Shown one piece after another: positions 42,090 through 49,844 of a stretch of DNA of 51,335 nt. Under the pieces are notes generated by a model, which ran no database searches, was not told the origin of the DNA, and saw only the letters and a program-made list of their open reading frames with translations. A program made the position numbers and the translations under genes. Positions within the stretch are counted from its first letter, which is position 1. Every line of letters starts with the position of its first letter. Source of the DNA: an uncultured Ruminococcus sp. (GTDB lineage Bacteria > Bacillota > Clostridia > Oscillospirales > Ruminococcaceae); the NCBI GenBank assembly GCA_902464115.1, contig CABQIF010000001.1:1-51335 (forward strand). Direction: 5' to 3'.

Positions 42090-43114
42090 TAGTCCATGCC
42101 TCCCATCTTTGCCAGCTTCTGTTCCCGCTTATAAGCCTTAATGAGTTCCTTCCGTTCCTTCTTCTTCCGAGCTTCGTCAGCATCCCGGTTCATCCGGAAT
42201 ACGATAATACCCAGAATTGCAGTGATGATAAAGAGGATGATGGAAGCCGCACCGGCATAACCATACTGTACCTTATCTTCACTGGTACGGAAGTTCTTAT
42301 ATACGAATACAGCAGCTGTTTCCAGATACTTGTTGATGGTTTCCTTCTTGGTATGGAACAAGAACGGAATATCGAACATCTGCAAACCACCGATCATGGA
42401 AGTGATCAAGGTGTAAACAACCATCGGACGCAGCAGCGGCAGGGTTACCTTGCGGAGTACCTGACCACTTGTTGCACCGTCGATTGCAGCAGCTTCAAAC
42501 AGAGACGGGTTAATACCCAGAATACCAGACATCATCATGATCATGGTATTACCGAACCACAACCAGGTCTGAATAAACATGACGATCGCTCGTGACCATG
42601 CCGCACTGTCTTCAAACATGAAGGCATCTTTTCCGGCGGATGTCAGCAAGCCGTTTACCAAACACATGTTGGAGTTGGAGAAGAAACGCATGAACAATGC
42701 TGCAACAGATACAGCAGTGATGATATTCGGCAGGTACATAACAACTTTAAAGAAACCCTGACCCGGAATGTGCAGCTTGGAATCTGTGAACCAAACAGCG
42801 AGCAACAGGGACAGGAGAATCTGCGGGATGAAGTTACCAACCCAAAGAATCAAAGTGTTACCAAAGTCACGGGCAAATTCTGCATGAATCCGACGGGCGG
42901 AACGGTCATCGCCACCGAACAGCAATGTCTGGAAATTCTGCAGACCAACGAAAGTATCCCCTTCGGAACCATTTCCGTATACACTCAAGATAAAGGTGTT
43001 GATCAGTGGCCAGATCTGAAAGAAAGCGTATACAAGGAAAAATGGTGCAATGAATAAATATCCATACTTGGCGTAGCTGATTGATTTAATTCTTCTTTGT
43101 GCAGCTGATGCCAT
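42089..43114 (-). CDS. sugar ABC transporter permease, MalF type
   Basis: A 341-aa permease of the CUT1 class with six helices (the first is YLFIAPFFLVYAFFQIWPLI), the EAA loop EAAAIDGATSGQVLRKVTLPLLRP, and a charged Lys/Arg-rich C-terminal tail. The ATG at 43114 (MASAAQRR) has GAGGG 8-9 nt upstream; the longer frame to 43180 lies before this ribosome site. It is second in the binding protein-permease-permease order, separated from the binding-protein gene by a stable hairpin. Confidence 0.92.
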   Translation of the reverse strand: MASAAQRRIKSISYAKYGYLFIAPFFLVYAFFQIWPLINTFILSVYGNGSEGDTFVGLQNFQTLLFGGDDRSARRIHAEFARDFGNTLILWVGNFIPQILLSLLLAVWFTDSKLHIPGQGFFKVVMYLPNIITAVSVAALFMRFFSNSNMCLVNGLLTSAGKDAFMFEDSAAWSRAIVMFIQTWLWFGNTMIMMMSGILGINPSLFEAAAIDGATSGQVLRKVTLPLLRPMVVYTLITSMIGGLQMFDIPFLFHTKKETINKYLETAAVFVYKNFRTSEDKVQYGYAGAASIILFIITAILGIIVFRMNRDADEARKKKERKELIKAYKREQKLAKMGGMD

Positions 43115-43186
43115 AAAACACACCCTCTCAAAAATTAAGTAAAATAGTAAGAATAGATAATCGTAAAGAGATAATGACAAATATAT

Positions 43187-43214
43187 GCCTACGGGATAGA
43201 ACTATCCCGTAGGC
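43187..43214 (-). repeat. intercistronic hairpin in the sugar ABC operon
   Basis: GCCTACGGGATAG (43187-43199) and CTATCCCGTAGGC (43202-43214) form a 13-bp perfect stem without a T run. Placed after the binding-protein gene, it probably protects that part of the mRNA from 3' decay, giving more binding protein than permease. Confidence 0.7.
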
Positions 43215-43250
43215 GATTATATTTGATCGTGTCAAATTTGGCTATTCAGC

Positions 43251-44759
43251 TTATTCAACAGTGATGTCAGAGATAGCAGATGCTACAGTGTCGAGGAATT
43301 CGTCGTAGCAAGCCTGTTCGTCTGCCAGATCACCCTTGCAGTAAGCAGTTACAGCATCCTGCAGCTTGGTGTTGATAGTACCGTCATACTGAGTTGCGAT
43401 ACCGTCGAGGTTGATTGCATCAGCAGAATCGTACAGAACAGAGAACTGATCCTGACCATCCTTGAACAGAGCATTGCTGTTCTTGCCGCCGTCTACAACT
43501 TCCTTCATAACAGACTTGTTGTTAACGAAGTCGCTGTGGCTTTCGCAATATTCCTTCATGGTAGCGTCATCAACAGTCATAGCCTTGATGAACTGACCAG
43601 CGAAGGTACCATTGTCGCAGTTCGGGCTTACGCAGATCCAAGAACCGCCCCAGAACCAGCCGGTCGGGCCTTCTGTGATTGCATACTTACCATATGTAGA
43701 ACCGCCTTCGCCGCCTTCAGCAGATTCCAGCTGACCGCCAGCTGCCAGAGACCAAGACGGGAAGAAGTAACCCATGGTAGCGTCAGCCATTGCACCGTCA
43801 GACTGACCAATTGCATACCAGTCATCTGTCCACTGATCTACAGTGCCGATGTAACCAGCATCATAGTTGGTCTTAGCCATGTTGATGAAATCACCCAGGC
43901 AAGCCTTTGCGTTGTCAGCAGTGATCTTACCATCCTGAACCCATGCAGTGCTTCTGTTACCAGCGGAGTAAGCTCTCCAAACGCCGCCCAGGGTATCAGC
44001 CATAGCAGTCTTGTTGCCAGATGCATCGTATACTTCCTTAGCAGTTGCCCAGAATGTATCCCAGTCAGCTACCTTAGCCTGCATTTCTTCCGGAGAAGTT
44101 ACGCCCAGATACTGTTCAGCCAGGTCGGTTCTGTAGCAGTAACCACCTGCTGCTGCCTGCCAAGAAGCGCCCTTCAGAACGCCGTTCTGATCGGTACCCA
44201 TTGCTACGGTGTAGCTGTAAGCATCGCTGTACATATCAGCAGTGATACCAACGCTTTCCAGCGGAGCAGAGTTGTCATCGTTGTTTTCATAAGACAGAAC
44301 CCAGTCTGCATCGCAGATGTACAGGTCAACGTCAGAACCAGAAGAGAAGTATGTCAGATACTGTTCCATAGCTTCTGTACCGGAAGAACCTACGTTCTGA
44401 TACTTGATCTTGCCAGCCATATCCGGATATGCCTTTTCAACAACCGGAATCATAGCGTTCAGGTCAGTGTCAGTCCAGCACAGAACGGTCAGTGCATCAC
44501 CGGTGTCCGGCATAGAAACTGCACCCAGTTCCGTGCTTGCAGTTGCATCGCTGTCAGAAGATTCTTCGCTGGATTCTTCAGCAGCAGATGTTTCTTCGCT
44601 GGATTCTTCAGCGGCAGATGTTTCTTCGCTGGACTCTTCAGCTACAGTAGTAGCAGCAGAGCTGGAAGAAGAATCCTTGTCGTCGCCGCAGCCTACGAAT
44701 GCAGTTGCAGTCATAGCCAGAGCAGCCAGCAATGCCAAAGTTCTTGTTAATTTGTTCAT
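43251..44759 (-). CDS. sugar ABC transporter extracellular solute-binding lipoprotein
   Basis: A 502-aa lipoprotein of the SBP_bac_1 family. It has a signal peptide with lipobox FVGC (Cys24) and a linker (about 29-75) containing tandem copies of EESSEETSAA. A large binding domain follows (TVLCWTDTDLNAMIPVVEKAYPDM; GPTGWFWGGSWICVSPN near the C-terminus). The aromatic-rich ligand side suggests a carbohydrate, probably an oligosaccharide released from plant fibre; the exact ligand is unknown. The start at 44759 follows AAGGAGG, and a longer frame to 44828 is upstream of it. First gene of the operon, with a 117-nt leader. Confidence 0.92.
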   Translation of the reverse strand: MNKLTRTLALLAALAMTATAFVGCGDDKDSSSSSAATTVAEESSEETSAAEESSEETSAAEESSEESSDSDATASTELGAVSMPDTGDALTVLCWTDTDLNAMIPVVEKAYPDMAGKIKYQNVGSSGTEAMEQYLTYFSSGSDVDLYICDADWVLSYENNDDNSAPLESVGITADMYSDAYSYTVAMGTDQNGVLKGASWQAAAGGYCYRTDLAEQYLGVTSPEEMQAKVADWDTFWATAKEVYDASGNKTAMADTLGGVWRAYSAGNRSTAWVQDGKITADNAKACLGDFINMAKTNYDAGYIGTVDQWTDDWYAIGQSDGAMADATMGYFFPSWSLAAGGQLESAEGGEGGSTYGKYAITEGPTGWFWGGSWICVSPNCDNGTFAGQFIKAMTVDDATMKEYCESHSDFVNNKSVMKEVVDGGKNSNALFKDGQDQFSVLYDSADAINLDGIATQYDGTINTKLQDAVTAYCKGDLADEQACYDEFLDTVASAISDITVE

Positions 44760-44786
44760 TGGAAATTTCCTCCTTAAATATATTAC

Positions 44787-44810
44787 CTTGTTCCGAACAA
44801 CCAGAACAAG
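44787..44810 (-). promoter_or_regulatory. palindromic element in the sugar-binding protein leader
   Basis: TTGTTC-C-GAACAA (44788-44100-type dyad at 44788-44100 read as 44788-44800) overlaps a wider pair CTTGTTC (44787-44793)/GAACAAG (44804-44810). It lies 28-51 nt before the start codon. Either an operator of a sugar-responsive repressor or a leader hairpin. Confidence 0.45.
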
Positions 44811-44882
44811 ATAAGCAGCAAGGGTCATTTACCGCCTGTCCCCCATGGCAAGGCGTGCATAAAAGCCCCTTTTGATACACTA

Positions 44883-44911
44883 AATATACAACAATTTTCG
44901 GGGATTGTCAA
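44883..44911 (-). promoter_or_regulatory. promoter of the sugar ABC operon
   Basis: On the minus strand, TTGACA (44911-44906), 17 nt, TATATT (44888-44883). The 44760-45064 gap holds this promoter and the leader; nothing else is evident in 44912-45064, which is AT-rich. Confidence 0.75.
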
Positions 44912-45064
44912 TGATAAAAACCATTCTTTCATTTTTTTTAGGGATTTCAAACAAATAAATGTCCACTTTTTTGTATGAGTTCCACAAAAAAATAGGGTCG
45001 TTTTCAGAAAAGGTTACAAAACGGTTAAATCATATTTGTGCAGGTTTTTGAGAATCCTCCCATT

Positions 45065-45925
45065 TTAAGCAAAACTTACATACAAATAGTCCCGAATCGA
45101 AAGAAAAAGCCGGTCTGTCATGCCGTCTGCATAGAGCAGTTCATAAATATTCTGAAAATACTGAATCTGTGTCCGCAGCCGAACAATGGCTTCTGCCTGT
45201 TCCGGTGTGATGTTCGGCAGCTTTTGAAAATCCTCTGCCGTGGCGGTGTTGATGTCCAGATGTGGAATGGATTCTGAATCCGATGCCGTTTCCTCCTCTG
45301 GAATCGTCGGTTCTGATGATTCTGATGGCTCTGCGTCTGGTTCGGGTGAAATCGTTTGCAGTTCTCCTATTATAAATAGGTATGGGGCAATTTGGGAATA
45401 GATTCCACTTCCGATTCCATTGACTTGCTGTAACTCCTCCAACGTCTGAAATCCGCCGACCGCCTCCCGATAAGAAACAATCCGCTCCGCTAAAATTGCA
45501 CCAACACCCGGCAGCGTTTCCAGTTCTTCCACTGTTGCCGCATTCAAATCCAGCGGATAAGAAATCTCCGACTCGGCTTCTTCCGGTAACACCAATTCCG
45601 CTGCATCCTGCTGTGCTGGTTCTGTCTGTTTTGCTGGAGTTGTTGTAGAACCTGCTGATTTTGTGGTTGTTTCTGCTTTTGTAGGCTTGTCCCAGTCAAA
45701 AACAGGCTGTCGATTTGCATTTTCAGAATCCGCTTCTGTTTCCAGCGGTTCAGTTTGCGGTTCGGATTCTGCTGACTCCTCCGAAGCAGTTGTAACCCAT
45801 GTAATCGCCGGAATGGTGTCCTGCTCGGCGAAGCTCTGCACAGCTAAAACGACCACCGCCGTTCCCATCATTGCCAAACCCAGCAACGGTTTCCAAAGTT
45901 GTTTTCGTTTCATTTTCATGCCCAT
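45065..45925 (-). CDS. comEA: ComEA-like helix-hairpin-helix DNA-binding protein
   Basis: A 286-aa exported DNA-binding protein with one N-terminal membrane segment (about 12-32), a Glu/Thr/Pro-rich spacer (about 40-125) and a ComEA-type double helix-hairpin-helix (about 128-187, LDLNAATVEELETLPGVGAILAERIVSYRE). A second, degenerate copy follows (about 222-282, LDINTATAEDFQKLPNITPEQAEAIVRLR). The usual ComEA has one such unit and takes up DNA during competence. The ATG at 45925 lacks a ribosome site and sits 5 nt after the malic enzyme terminator, so expression is puzzling. No comEB or comEC gene is adjacent. Confidence 0.82.
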   Translation of the reverse strand: MGMKMKRKQLWKPLLGLAMMGTAVVVLAVQSFAEQDTIPAITWVTTASEESAESEPQTEPLETEADSENANRQPVFDWDKPTKAETTTKSAGSTTTPAKQTEPAQQDAAELVLPEEAESEISYPLDLNAATVEELETLPGVGAILAERIVSYREAVGGFQTLEELQQVNGIGSGIYSQIAPYLFIIGELQTISPEPDAEPSESSEPTIPEEETASDSESIPHLDINTATAEDFQKLPNITPEQAEAIVRLRTQIQYFQNIYELLYADGMTDRLFLSIRDYLYVSFA

Positions 45926-45929
45926 TTAC

Positions 45930-45964
45930 AAAAAGGGGAAAGACAACGGATGCCGTCTTTCCCC
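45930..45964 (-). terminator. terminator of the malic enzyme gene
   Basis: GGGGAAAGAC (45935-45944) pairs with GTCTTTCCCC (45955-45964); on the minus strand TTTTTGT follows. Confidence 0.88.
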
Positions 45965-45986
45965 CCTCGTAGTTTCTATGATTCCG

Positions 45987-47165
45987 TTAGATTCTTGCAA
46001 CGCCGGTGTCTTTTGCAGCCTGTGCAACCGCAACTGCAACTGCCTCTGCAACACCCTTTTCCAATGCACTCGGAATGATATATTCCGGACAAAGCTTTTC
46101 ATCTGTTACGAAGGATGCAATTGCCTTTGCAGCAGCAATCTTCATAGCATCGTTGATTTCCTTTGCGTGTACATCCAGTGCACCACGGAAGATGCCCGGG
46201 AATGCCAGAACGTTGTTAATCTGGTTCGGGAAGTCACTTCTGCCAGTTCCCACGCAATATGCACCAGCTGCCAGAGCATCTTCCGGCATGATTTCCGGTG
46301 TCGGATTTGCCATCGGGAACAGGATCGGCTTTTCAGCCATGCTCTTTATCATTTCCGGTGTTACGCAGTTCGGAGCGGAAACGCCGATGAAAACATCTGC
46401 ACCAACCAGAACATCTGCCAGAGAACCAGCCTTATGACCACTGTTTGTAATCTTTGCCATCTGTTCCTTTTCCTTGTTCAGACCTTCTCTGCCTTCATAG
46501 ATTGCACCCTTCCGGTCGCAGAGAATGACATGATGCGGATCCAGACCCATTGCAATCAGCAGGCGGATGATTGCAATCCCTGCTGCACCAGCACCACTGG
46601 TGACAACCTTGACATCCTTCAAGTTCTTGCCCGTCAGCTTCAGAGCGTTCATCATGGCTGCCAGTGTTACAACAGCAGTACCATGCTGGTCATCGTGGAA
46701 AATCGGAATATCGCAGCATTCCTTGAGCTTTTCTTCAATTTCAAAGCAACGAGGTGCAGAAATATCTTCGAGATTGATGCCGCCGAAGCTGCCAGCGAGC
46801 AGACGAACGGTATTGACAATGTCGTCTACATCCTTGGAGCGAATGCACAGCGGAATCGCATCTACATTACCAAACTTCTTGAACAGGGCACACTTCCCTT
46901 CCATAACCGGCATGCCTGCTTCCGGGCCAATGTCGCCCAGACCCAGAACAGCAGTACCATCGGTTACAACAGCAACGAGGTTGCCTCTTCTGGTCAGCTT
47001 ATAGCTCAGGTCAACATCCTTCTGGATTTCCAGACAAGGCTGTGCAACACCTGGGGTATATGCCAAAGACAAATCGTCTGAGGTTTCCAGCGGTGCACGC
47101 AGTGCAATTTCAAACTTGCCCTGCCAGTCGTAATGCAGCTTCAAAGATTCTTTTGCGTAATCCAT
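45987..47165 (-). CDS. malic enzyme, NAD(P)-dependent decarboxylating
   Basis: A 392-aa short bacterial malic enzyme, oxidatively decarboxylating malate to pyruvate and CO2. The malic N-domain has LAYTPGVAQPC, the LTRRGNLVAVVTDGTAVLGLGDIGPEAGMPVMEGK segment and the metal-binding IFHDDQHGTA. The NAD-binding domain has TSGAGAAGIAIIRLL and FPMANPTPEIMP. Coenzyme preference is not certain; relatives of this size mostly use NAD. It is the downstream neighbour of the lactate/malate dehydrogenase gene but separated from it by a terminator. I could not find a convincing promoter in 47166-47235. Confidence 0.94.
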   Translation of the reverse strand: MDYAKESLKLHYDWQGKFEIALRAPLETSDDLSLAYTPGVAQPCLEIQKDVDLSYKLTRRGNLVAVVTDGTAVLGLGDIGPEAGMPVMEGKCALFKKFGNVDAIPLCIRSKDVDDIVNTVRLLAGSFGGINLEDISAPRCFEIEEKLKECCDIPIFHDDQHGTAVVTLAAMMNALKLTGKNLKDVKVVTSGAGAAGIAIIRLLIAMGLDPHHVILCDRKGAIYEGREGLNKEKEQMAKITNSGHKAGSLADVLVGADVFIGVSAPNCVTPEMIKSMAEKPILFPMANPTPEIMPEDALAAGAYCVGTGRSDFPNQINNVLAFPGIFRGALDVHAKEINDAMKIAAAKAIASFVTDEKLCPEYIIPSALEKGVAEAVAVAVAQAAKDTGVARI

Positions 47166-47235
47166 TTTGAAAACTTCCCTTCGTTTTACAAATTACATTT
47201 GATTCCGGAAATAACCGGTTTTCGCCATCGCACAA

Positions 47236-47271
47236 AATACGGACAGCAGCAAAATTGCCGCTGCCCGTATT
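47236..47271 (-). terminator. terminator of the lactate/malate dehydrogenase gene
   Basis: Read on the minus strand, AATACGG-G-CAGC pairs with GCTG-T-CCGTATT (12 positions, one G-U), followed by TTTGTG. Confidence 0.8.
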
Positions 47272-47332
47272 CACTCTTTTCAAATTGTTGCGGTTTCACC
47301 CACTGCAATTAGCGTATGAAGAACAGCGTTGA

Positions 47333-48283
47333 TTATTCTGCTTTCATTGCGTCAATTACTTCCCGGAGAGCAGCTGCACTCTTGCGAACAGCTTCTTCTT
47401 CTTCCGGCAGCAGCGGCGGTGTGATTTCCCGTTCAATTCCGTTTGCACCAACTACGCAAGGCAGGCTCAGACAAACGTCCTTAACGCCGTAACGGCTGCC
47501 GTCCTGCAATGTGGAAACAGTCAGAATCATCTTGGTATCCCGCAGGATTGCTTCTGCAATCTGGCTGACAGACAGTGCGATCGCATAATAGGTTGCACCC
47601 TTGCACTTGATAACTTCTGCACCACCAGCACGAACTTCCTGTTCGATTACATCCTTATCGCCCAGATTGTCGATGTGTGCACAGTAATCATCGAACTTCA
47701 TACCATCAATAGAAGACAGCGACCACGGAATCATAGAAGAATCGCCGTGTTCTCCAAATACATAAGCATGAATATTCTTGATGTTCAGGTTTGCGTGATC
47801 TGCCAGACATGTCCGCAGACGAGAAGAGTCCAGAACAGTACCAGAACCGAATACATGCTTCGGATTCAGACCGGAAACCTGAATGGCTTCATAAGTCAAA
47901 ACGTCAACCGGATTGCTTACAATGATGTAGCAAGCATTCGGTGCATACTTTGTAATTTCTGGCATAACAGATGCCATGATCTTTGCATTGGTCTTGCACA
48001 GGTCAATTCTGGTCTGACCCGGCTTTCTTGCGATACCAACGGTGATGACAACCAGATCGGAATTGACTGCATCTGCATAATCGCCGTCCCGCACATCAAC
48101 TGCCGGACAAAATGCAGTACCCTGCATAATATCCATTGCTTCGCCCTTTGCCTTCGGCTTATTGATATCTACCAGCAGCAATTCGGAGCAAAGTCCCTTA
48201 ATTGCGAGAGTAAATGCGATAGAAGCACCAACATTACCAGCACCAACAACGGTTACTTTTTTTCCCTTTTTCACGAAATCCAC
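47333..48283 (-). CDS. L-lactate/malate dehydrogenase family protein
   Basis: A 316-aa NAD-dependent 2-hydroxyacid dehydrogenase of the LDH/MDH superfamily. Seen are VTVVGAGNVGAS (NAD site), D39 for NAD preference, the loop GIARKPGQTRIDL with catalytic R92, SNPVDVLTYEA, and the catalytic His in GEHGDS. The residue that selects substrate (Gln102 in classical lactate dehydrogenase, Arg in malate dehydrogenase) is R86 here, which points to malate, whereas KGATYYAIA near residue 230 is lactate-dehydrogenase-like. General similarity would give the label ldh; the real substrate is open. It has a strong promoter and an AGGAGG site. Confidence 0.88.
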   Translation of the reverse strand: MDFVKKGKKVTVVGAGNVGASIAFTLAIKGLCSELLLVDINKPKAKGEAMDIMQGTAFCPAVDVRDGDYADAVNSDLVVITVGIARKPGQTRIDLCKTNAKIMASVMPEITKYAPNACYIIVSNPVDVLTYEAIQVSGLNPKHVFGSGTVLDSSRLRTCLADHANLNIKNIHAYVFGEHGDSSMIPWSLSSIDGMKFDDYCAHIDNLGDKDVIEQEVRAGGAEVIKCKGATYYAIALSVSQIAEAILRDTKMILTVSTLQDGSRYGVKDVCLSLPCVVGANGIEREITPPLLPEEEEAVRKSAAALREVIDAMKAE

Positions 48284-48379
48284 TTTTCATATCCTCCTAA
48301 CACAGAATGATCTTTGATCGCTCAAAACAAAACCGATACACAGCAGTCTCACAGAATTCCCCACTATGTATTGTCTTTC

Positions 48380-48408
48380 ATTATACCATATCCGTTCCGT
48401 TTTTGCAA
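48380..48408 (-). promoter_or_regulatory. promoter of the lactate/malate dehydrogenase gene
   Basis: On the minus strand, TTGCAA (48408-48403), 17 nt, then TATAAT (48385-48380) preceded by TGG. Confidence 0.8.
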
Positions 48409-48501
48409 GATGGGAATGAATTTCTTTGCATTTTTGTGATATTTCACAGAATTTCGTAGAATTTCAAAGAAAAAGCGAGCAAAAAGCAATAGAATCGAAG
48501 A

Positions 48502-48580
48502 AAAGTAAAACACCCATCCGTTTACACAGATGGGTGTTTTAGTAAGGGGATTTTTATGAAAAAAATTTTTAAGAAAGGAT
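48502..48580 (-). ncRNA. small RNA gene, copy 1
   Basis: Predicted transcript of about 78 nt on the minus strand. The 5' part (AUCCUUUCUUAAAAAUUU...) is unpaired and pyrimidine-rich, with a second CCCCUUAC patch. The 3' end is an intrinsic terminator, a 12-bp stem (48507-48518 with 48529-48540) followed by ACTTTT. The CCUUUCUU and CCCCUU patches are complementary to ribosome-binding sites, so it could repress translation of target mRNAs. A second copy lies 182 bp away. On the plus strand the same stretch could encode a short peptide starting MKKIFKKGY, but the promoter and terminator evidence favours the minus-strand RNA. Confidence 0.72.
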
Positions 48581-48586
48581 ACTCAT

Positions 48587-48615
48587 ATTATAACCGCCGC
48601 AAGGGTATTTGTCAA
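48587..48615 (-). promoter_or_regulatory. promoter of small RNA copy 1
   Basis: On the minus strand, TTGACA (48615-48610), 17 nt, TATAAT (48592-48587); both hexamers are consensus. Confidence 0.82.
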
Positions 48616-48685
48616 GCAATTTTGCCATACTTTTTTTATTTTACAATTTTCGACAAATGCGTTCACATCTGCCCGAGATCCGGAT

Positions 48686-48762
48686 AGTAAAATGCCCATC
48701 CGTTTGCACAGATGGGCACTTTAGTAAGGGGATTTTTATGAAAAAAATTTTTAAGAAAGGAT
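48686..48762 (-). ncRNA. small RNA gene, copy 2
   Basis: Predicted transcript of about 77 nt on the minus strand, with the same 46-nt core as copy 1. The terminator stem TGCCCATC (48693-48700)/GATGGGCA (48711-48718) differs from copy 1 at two base pairs, both changed on both sides so that pairing is kept. TTTTACT follows on the minus strand. Compensatory change within a tandem duplication is direct support for a functional RNA structure. It lies immediately downstream of mscS and upstream of copy 1. Its family is not one I recognise. Confidence 0.72.
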
Positions 48763-48768
48763 ACTTAT

Positions 48769-48796
48769 ATTATAGGTGCAGAGGGGCATTTGTCAA
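48769..48796 (-). promoter_or_regulatory. promoter of small RNA copy 2
   Basis: On the minus strand, TTGACA (48796-48791), 16 nt, TATAAT (48774-48769). The hexamers are identical to copy 1 while the spacer sequence has diverged. Confidence 0.8.
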
Positions 48797-48830
48797 GCAC
48801 TTTTTTCTATAATTCACAGATTTTTTACAA

Positions 48831-49763
48831 TTATGCTTCGTCTGCCGACTCCAACACGTGCACATCCACCTTGTGATACGGAATTTCAATGCCGTTTTCA
48901 TCCAGTACCTGCTTGGTCTGTTCCATCATGTCATAGTAAACCGTCCAGTAATCCGTACTATTGCACCAGACACGCAGCAGCAATTCGATTGCATCTGAAC
49001 CCTGATTTTTCACAACCACATCTGGGGCTGGGTCTTTCAAGGTCAATGGATGTTTCGCAACCGTTTCAAGAATGACTCTCCGAGCAGTTTCCAAATCCGA
49101 TTCATACGAAATTCCCAAATCGAGTTCTACTCGCCGCTGTTCTTTTTCTGTATAATTGACAATTTTTGCAGCAGTTACTTTTCCGTTTGGAATAAAAGCA
49201 ACCGTATTATCTGCTGTAACAATTTTTGTATAAAGAATATCAATCTGTTCCACTTTTCCGATAGTGCCATCAATCTGAACCGTATCGCCCTGCTTTACAG
49301 GTTTCGCAAATAGCAAAATAAATCCACCTGCAAGATTGGAAAGACTATCTTTCAACGCCAGTGCAACGGCGACTCCGGCGGAAGCGATCACTGCAACAAT
49401 GGAATCCATCGGCACATTCAAGATCGAAAGCACGATCACACCTAAAATTGCATATAGAATAATCTGAATCACAGAACGAATGAATCCCACTGCAATGCGA
49501 TCAAGATTGGAACGCTTCAAGCCGTGGGAAACAAGCCGCAGCAGATATTTAATCAATGCATAGCCGATGATTGCAAATATAATGGCAATCACCAACGACG
49601 GAATGGCGTTTTTGATGGGTGTTAGGACAGCATTCAACACCCGGGATGCATGATGGACTTCTTCGCCCATGCTTTCCACAACATTTTCCAAAGGCATGGT
49701 CTGGGTTTCGGTTTCTGATGAAACGGTTTCTAAAACGGTTGTCAGCAACTGAGTTGTTTGCAA
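48831..49763 (-). CDS. mechanosensitive ion channel, MscS family
   Basis: A 310-aa small-conductance mechanosensitive channel that releases solutes during hypo-osmotic shock. It has a 45-residue N-terminal extracellular segment and three membrane helices; the third, pore-lining helix (VAVIASAGVAVALALKDSLSNLAGGFILLF) has the Ala/Gly pattern. The cytosolic beta domain follows (KPVKQGDTVQIDGTIGKVEQIDILYT, FIPNGKVTAAKIVNYT). The start is TTG at 49763, 8 nt after AGGAGG; no ATG suits. It is transcribed from its own consensus-like promoter and runs into the small-RNA region without a clear terminator. Confidence 0.93.
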   Translation of the reverse strand: MQTTQLLTTVLETVSSETETQTMPLENVVESMGEEVHHASRVLNAVLTPIKNAIPSLVIAIIFAIIGYALIKYLLRLVSHGLKRSNLDRIAVGFIRSVIQIILYAILGVIVLSILNVPMDSIVAVIASAGVAVALALKDSLSNLAGGFILLFAKPVKQGDTVQIDGTIGKVEQIDILYTKIVTADNTVAFIPNGKVTAAKIVNYTEKEQRRVELDLGISYESDLETARRVILETVAKHPLTLKDPAPDVVVKNQGSDAIELLLRVWCNSTDYWTVYYDMMEQTKQVLDENGIEIPYHKVDVHVLESADEA

Positions 49764-49799
49764 AATAAAAACCTCCTGTTTCTTTGTGATTGCTTATTC

Positions 49800-49828
49800 A
49801 GTATAACGAACTTTTTTTGTTCTGTCAA
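49800..49828 (-). promoter_or_regulatory. promoter of mscS
   Basis: On the minus strand, TTGACA (49828-49823), 17 nt, TATACT (49805-49800). Confidence 0.8.
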
Positions 49829-49844
49829 GGTCGTTTTCGGCAAG

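Larger units (their letters stand above)
48538..48774. repeat. tandem duplication carrying the two small RNA genes
   Basis: 48538-48592 and 48720-48774 match at 54 of 55 positions, 182 bp apart. Flanking identity returns at the -35 region (ATTTGTCAAGCA) and in the terminator loop. This explains the 547-bp gap between the dehydrogenase and mscS genes. Confidence 0.9.

Noticed and set aside
43536..44750. A 404-codon plus-strand frame opposite the sugar-binding protein
   Set aside because: Antisense shadow of a well-supported lipoprotein gene; repeated motifs mirror the sense-strand Ser/Glu repeats.
45663..47081. A 472-codon open frame on the plus strand across comEA and malic enzyme
   Set aside because: It is antisense to two recognisable genes, has no promoter or ribosome site, and its Cys/Asn/Ile-rich composition matches a codon-bias shadow.
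48538..48774. CRISPR-like repeat
   Set aside because: Only two copies, 182 bp apart, with promoter and terminator features and no cas genes.
48556..48812. Two plus-strand short ORFs starting MKKIFKKGY (48556-48687 and 48738-48812), each with an AAGGGG site, as a peptide or toxin family
   Set aside because: After the shared nine residues the peptides diverge in sequence and length (43 and 24 residues), while the nucleotide identity covers non-coding parts too. Opposite-strand promoters and terminators explain the conservation better.
49806..49822. GAAC-N7-GTTC in the mscS promoter spacer as a LexA site
   Set aside because: Gram-positive LexA sites have a four-base centre (GAAC-N4-GTTC); here the gap is seven, in an A run.
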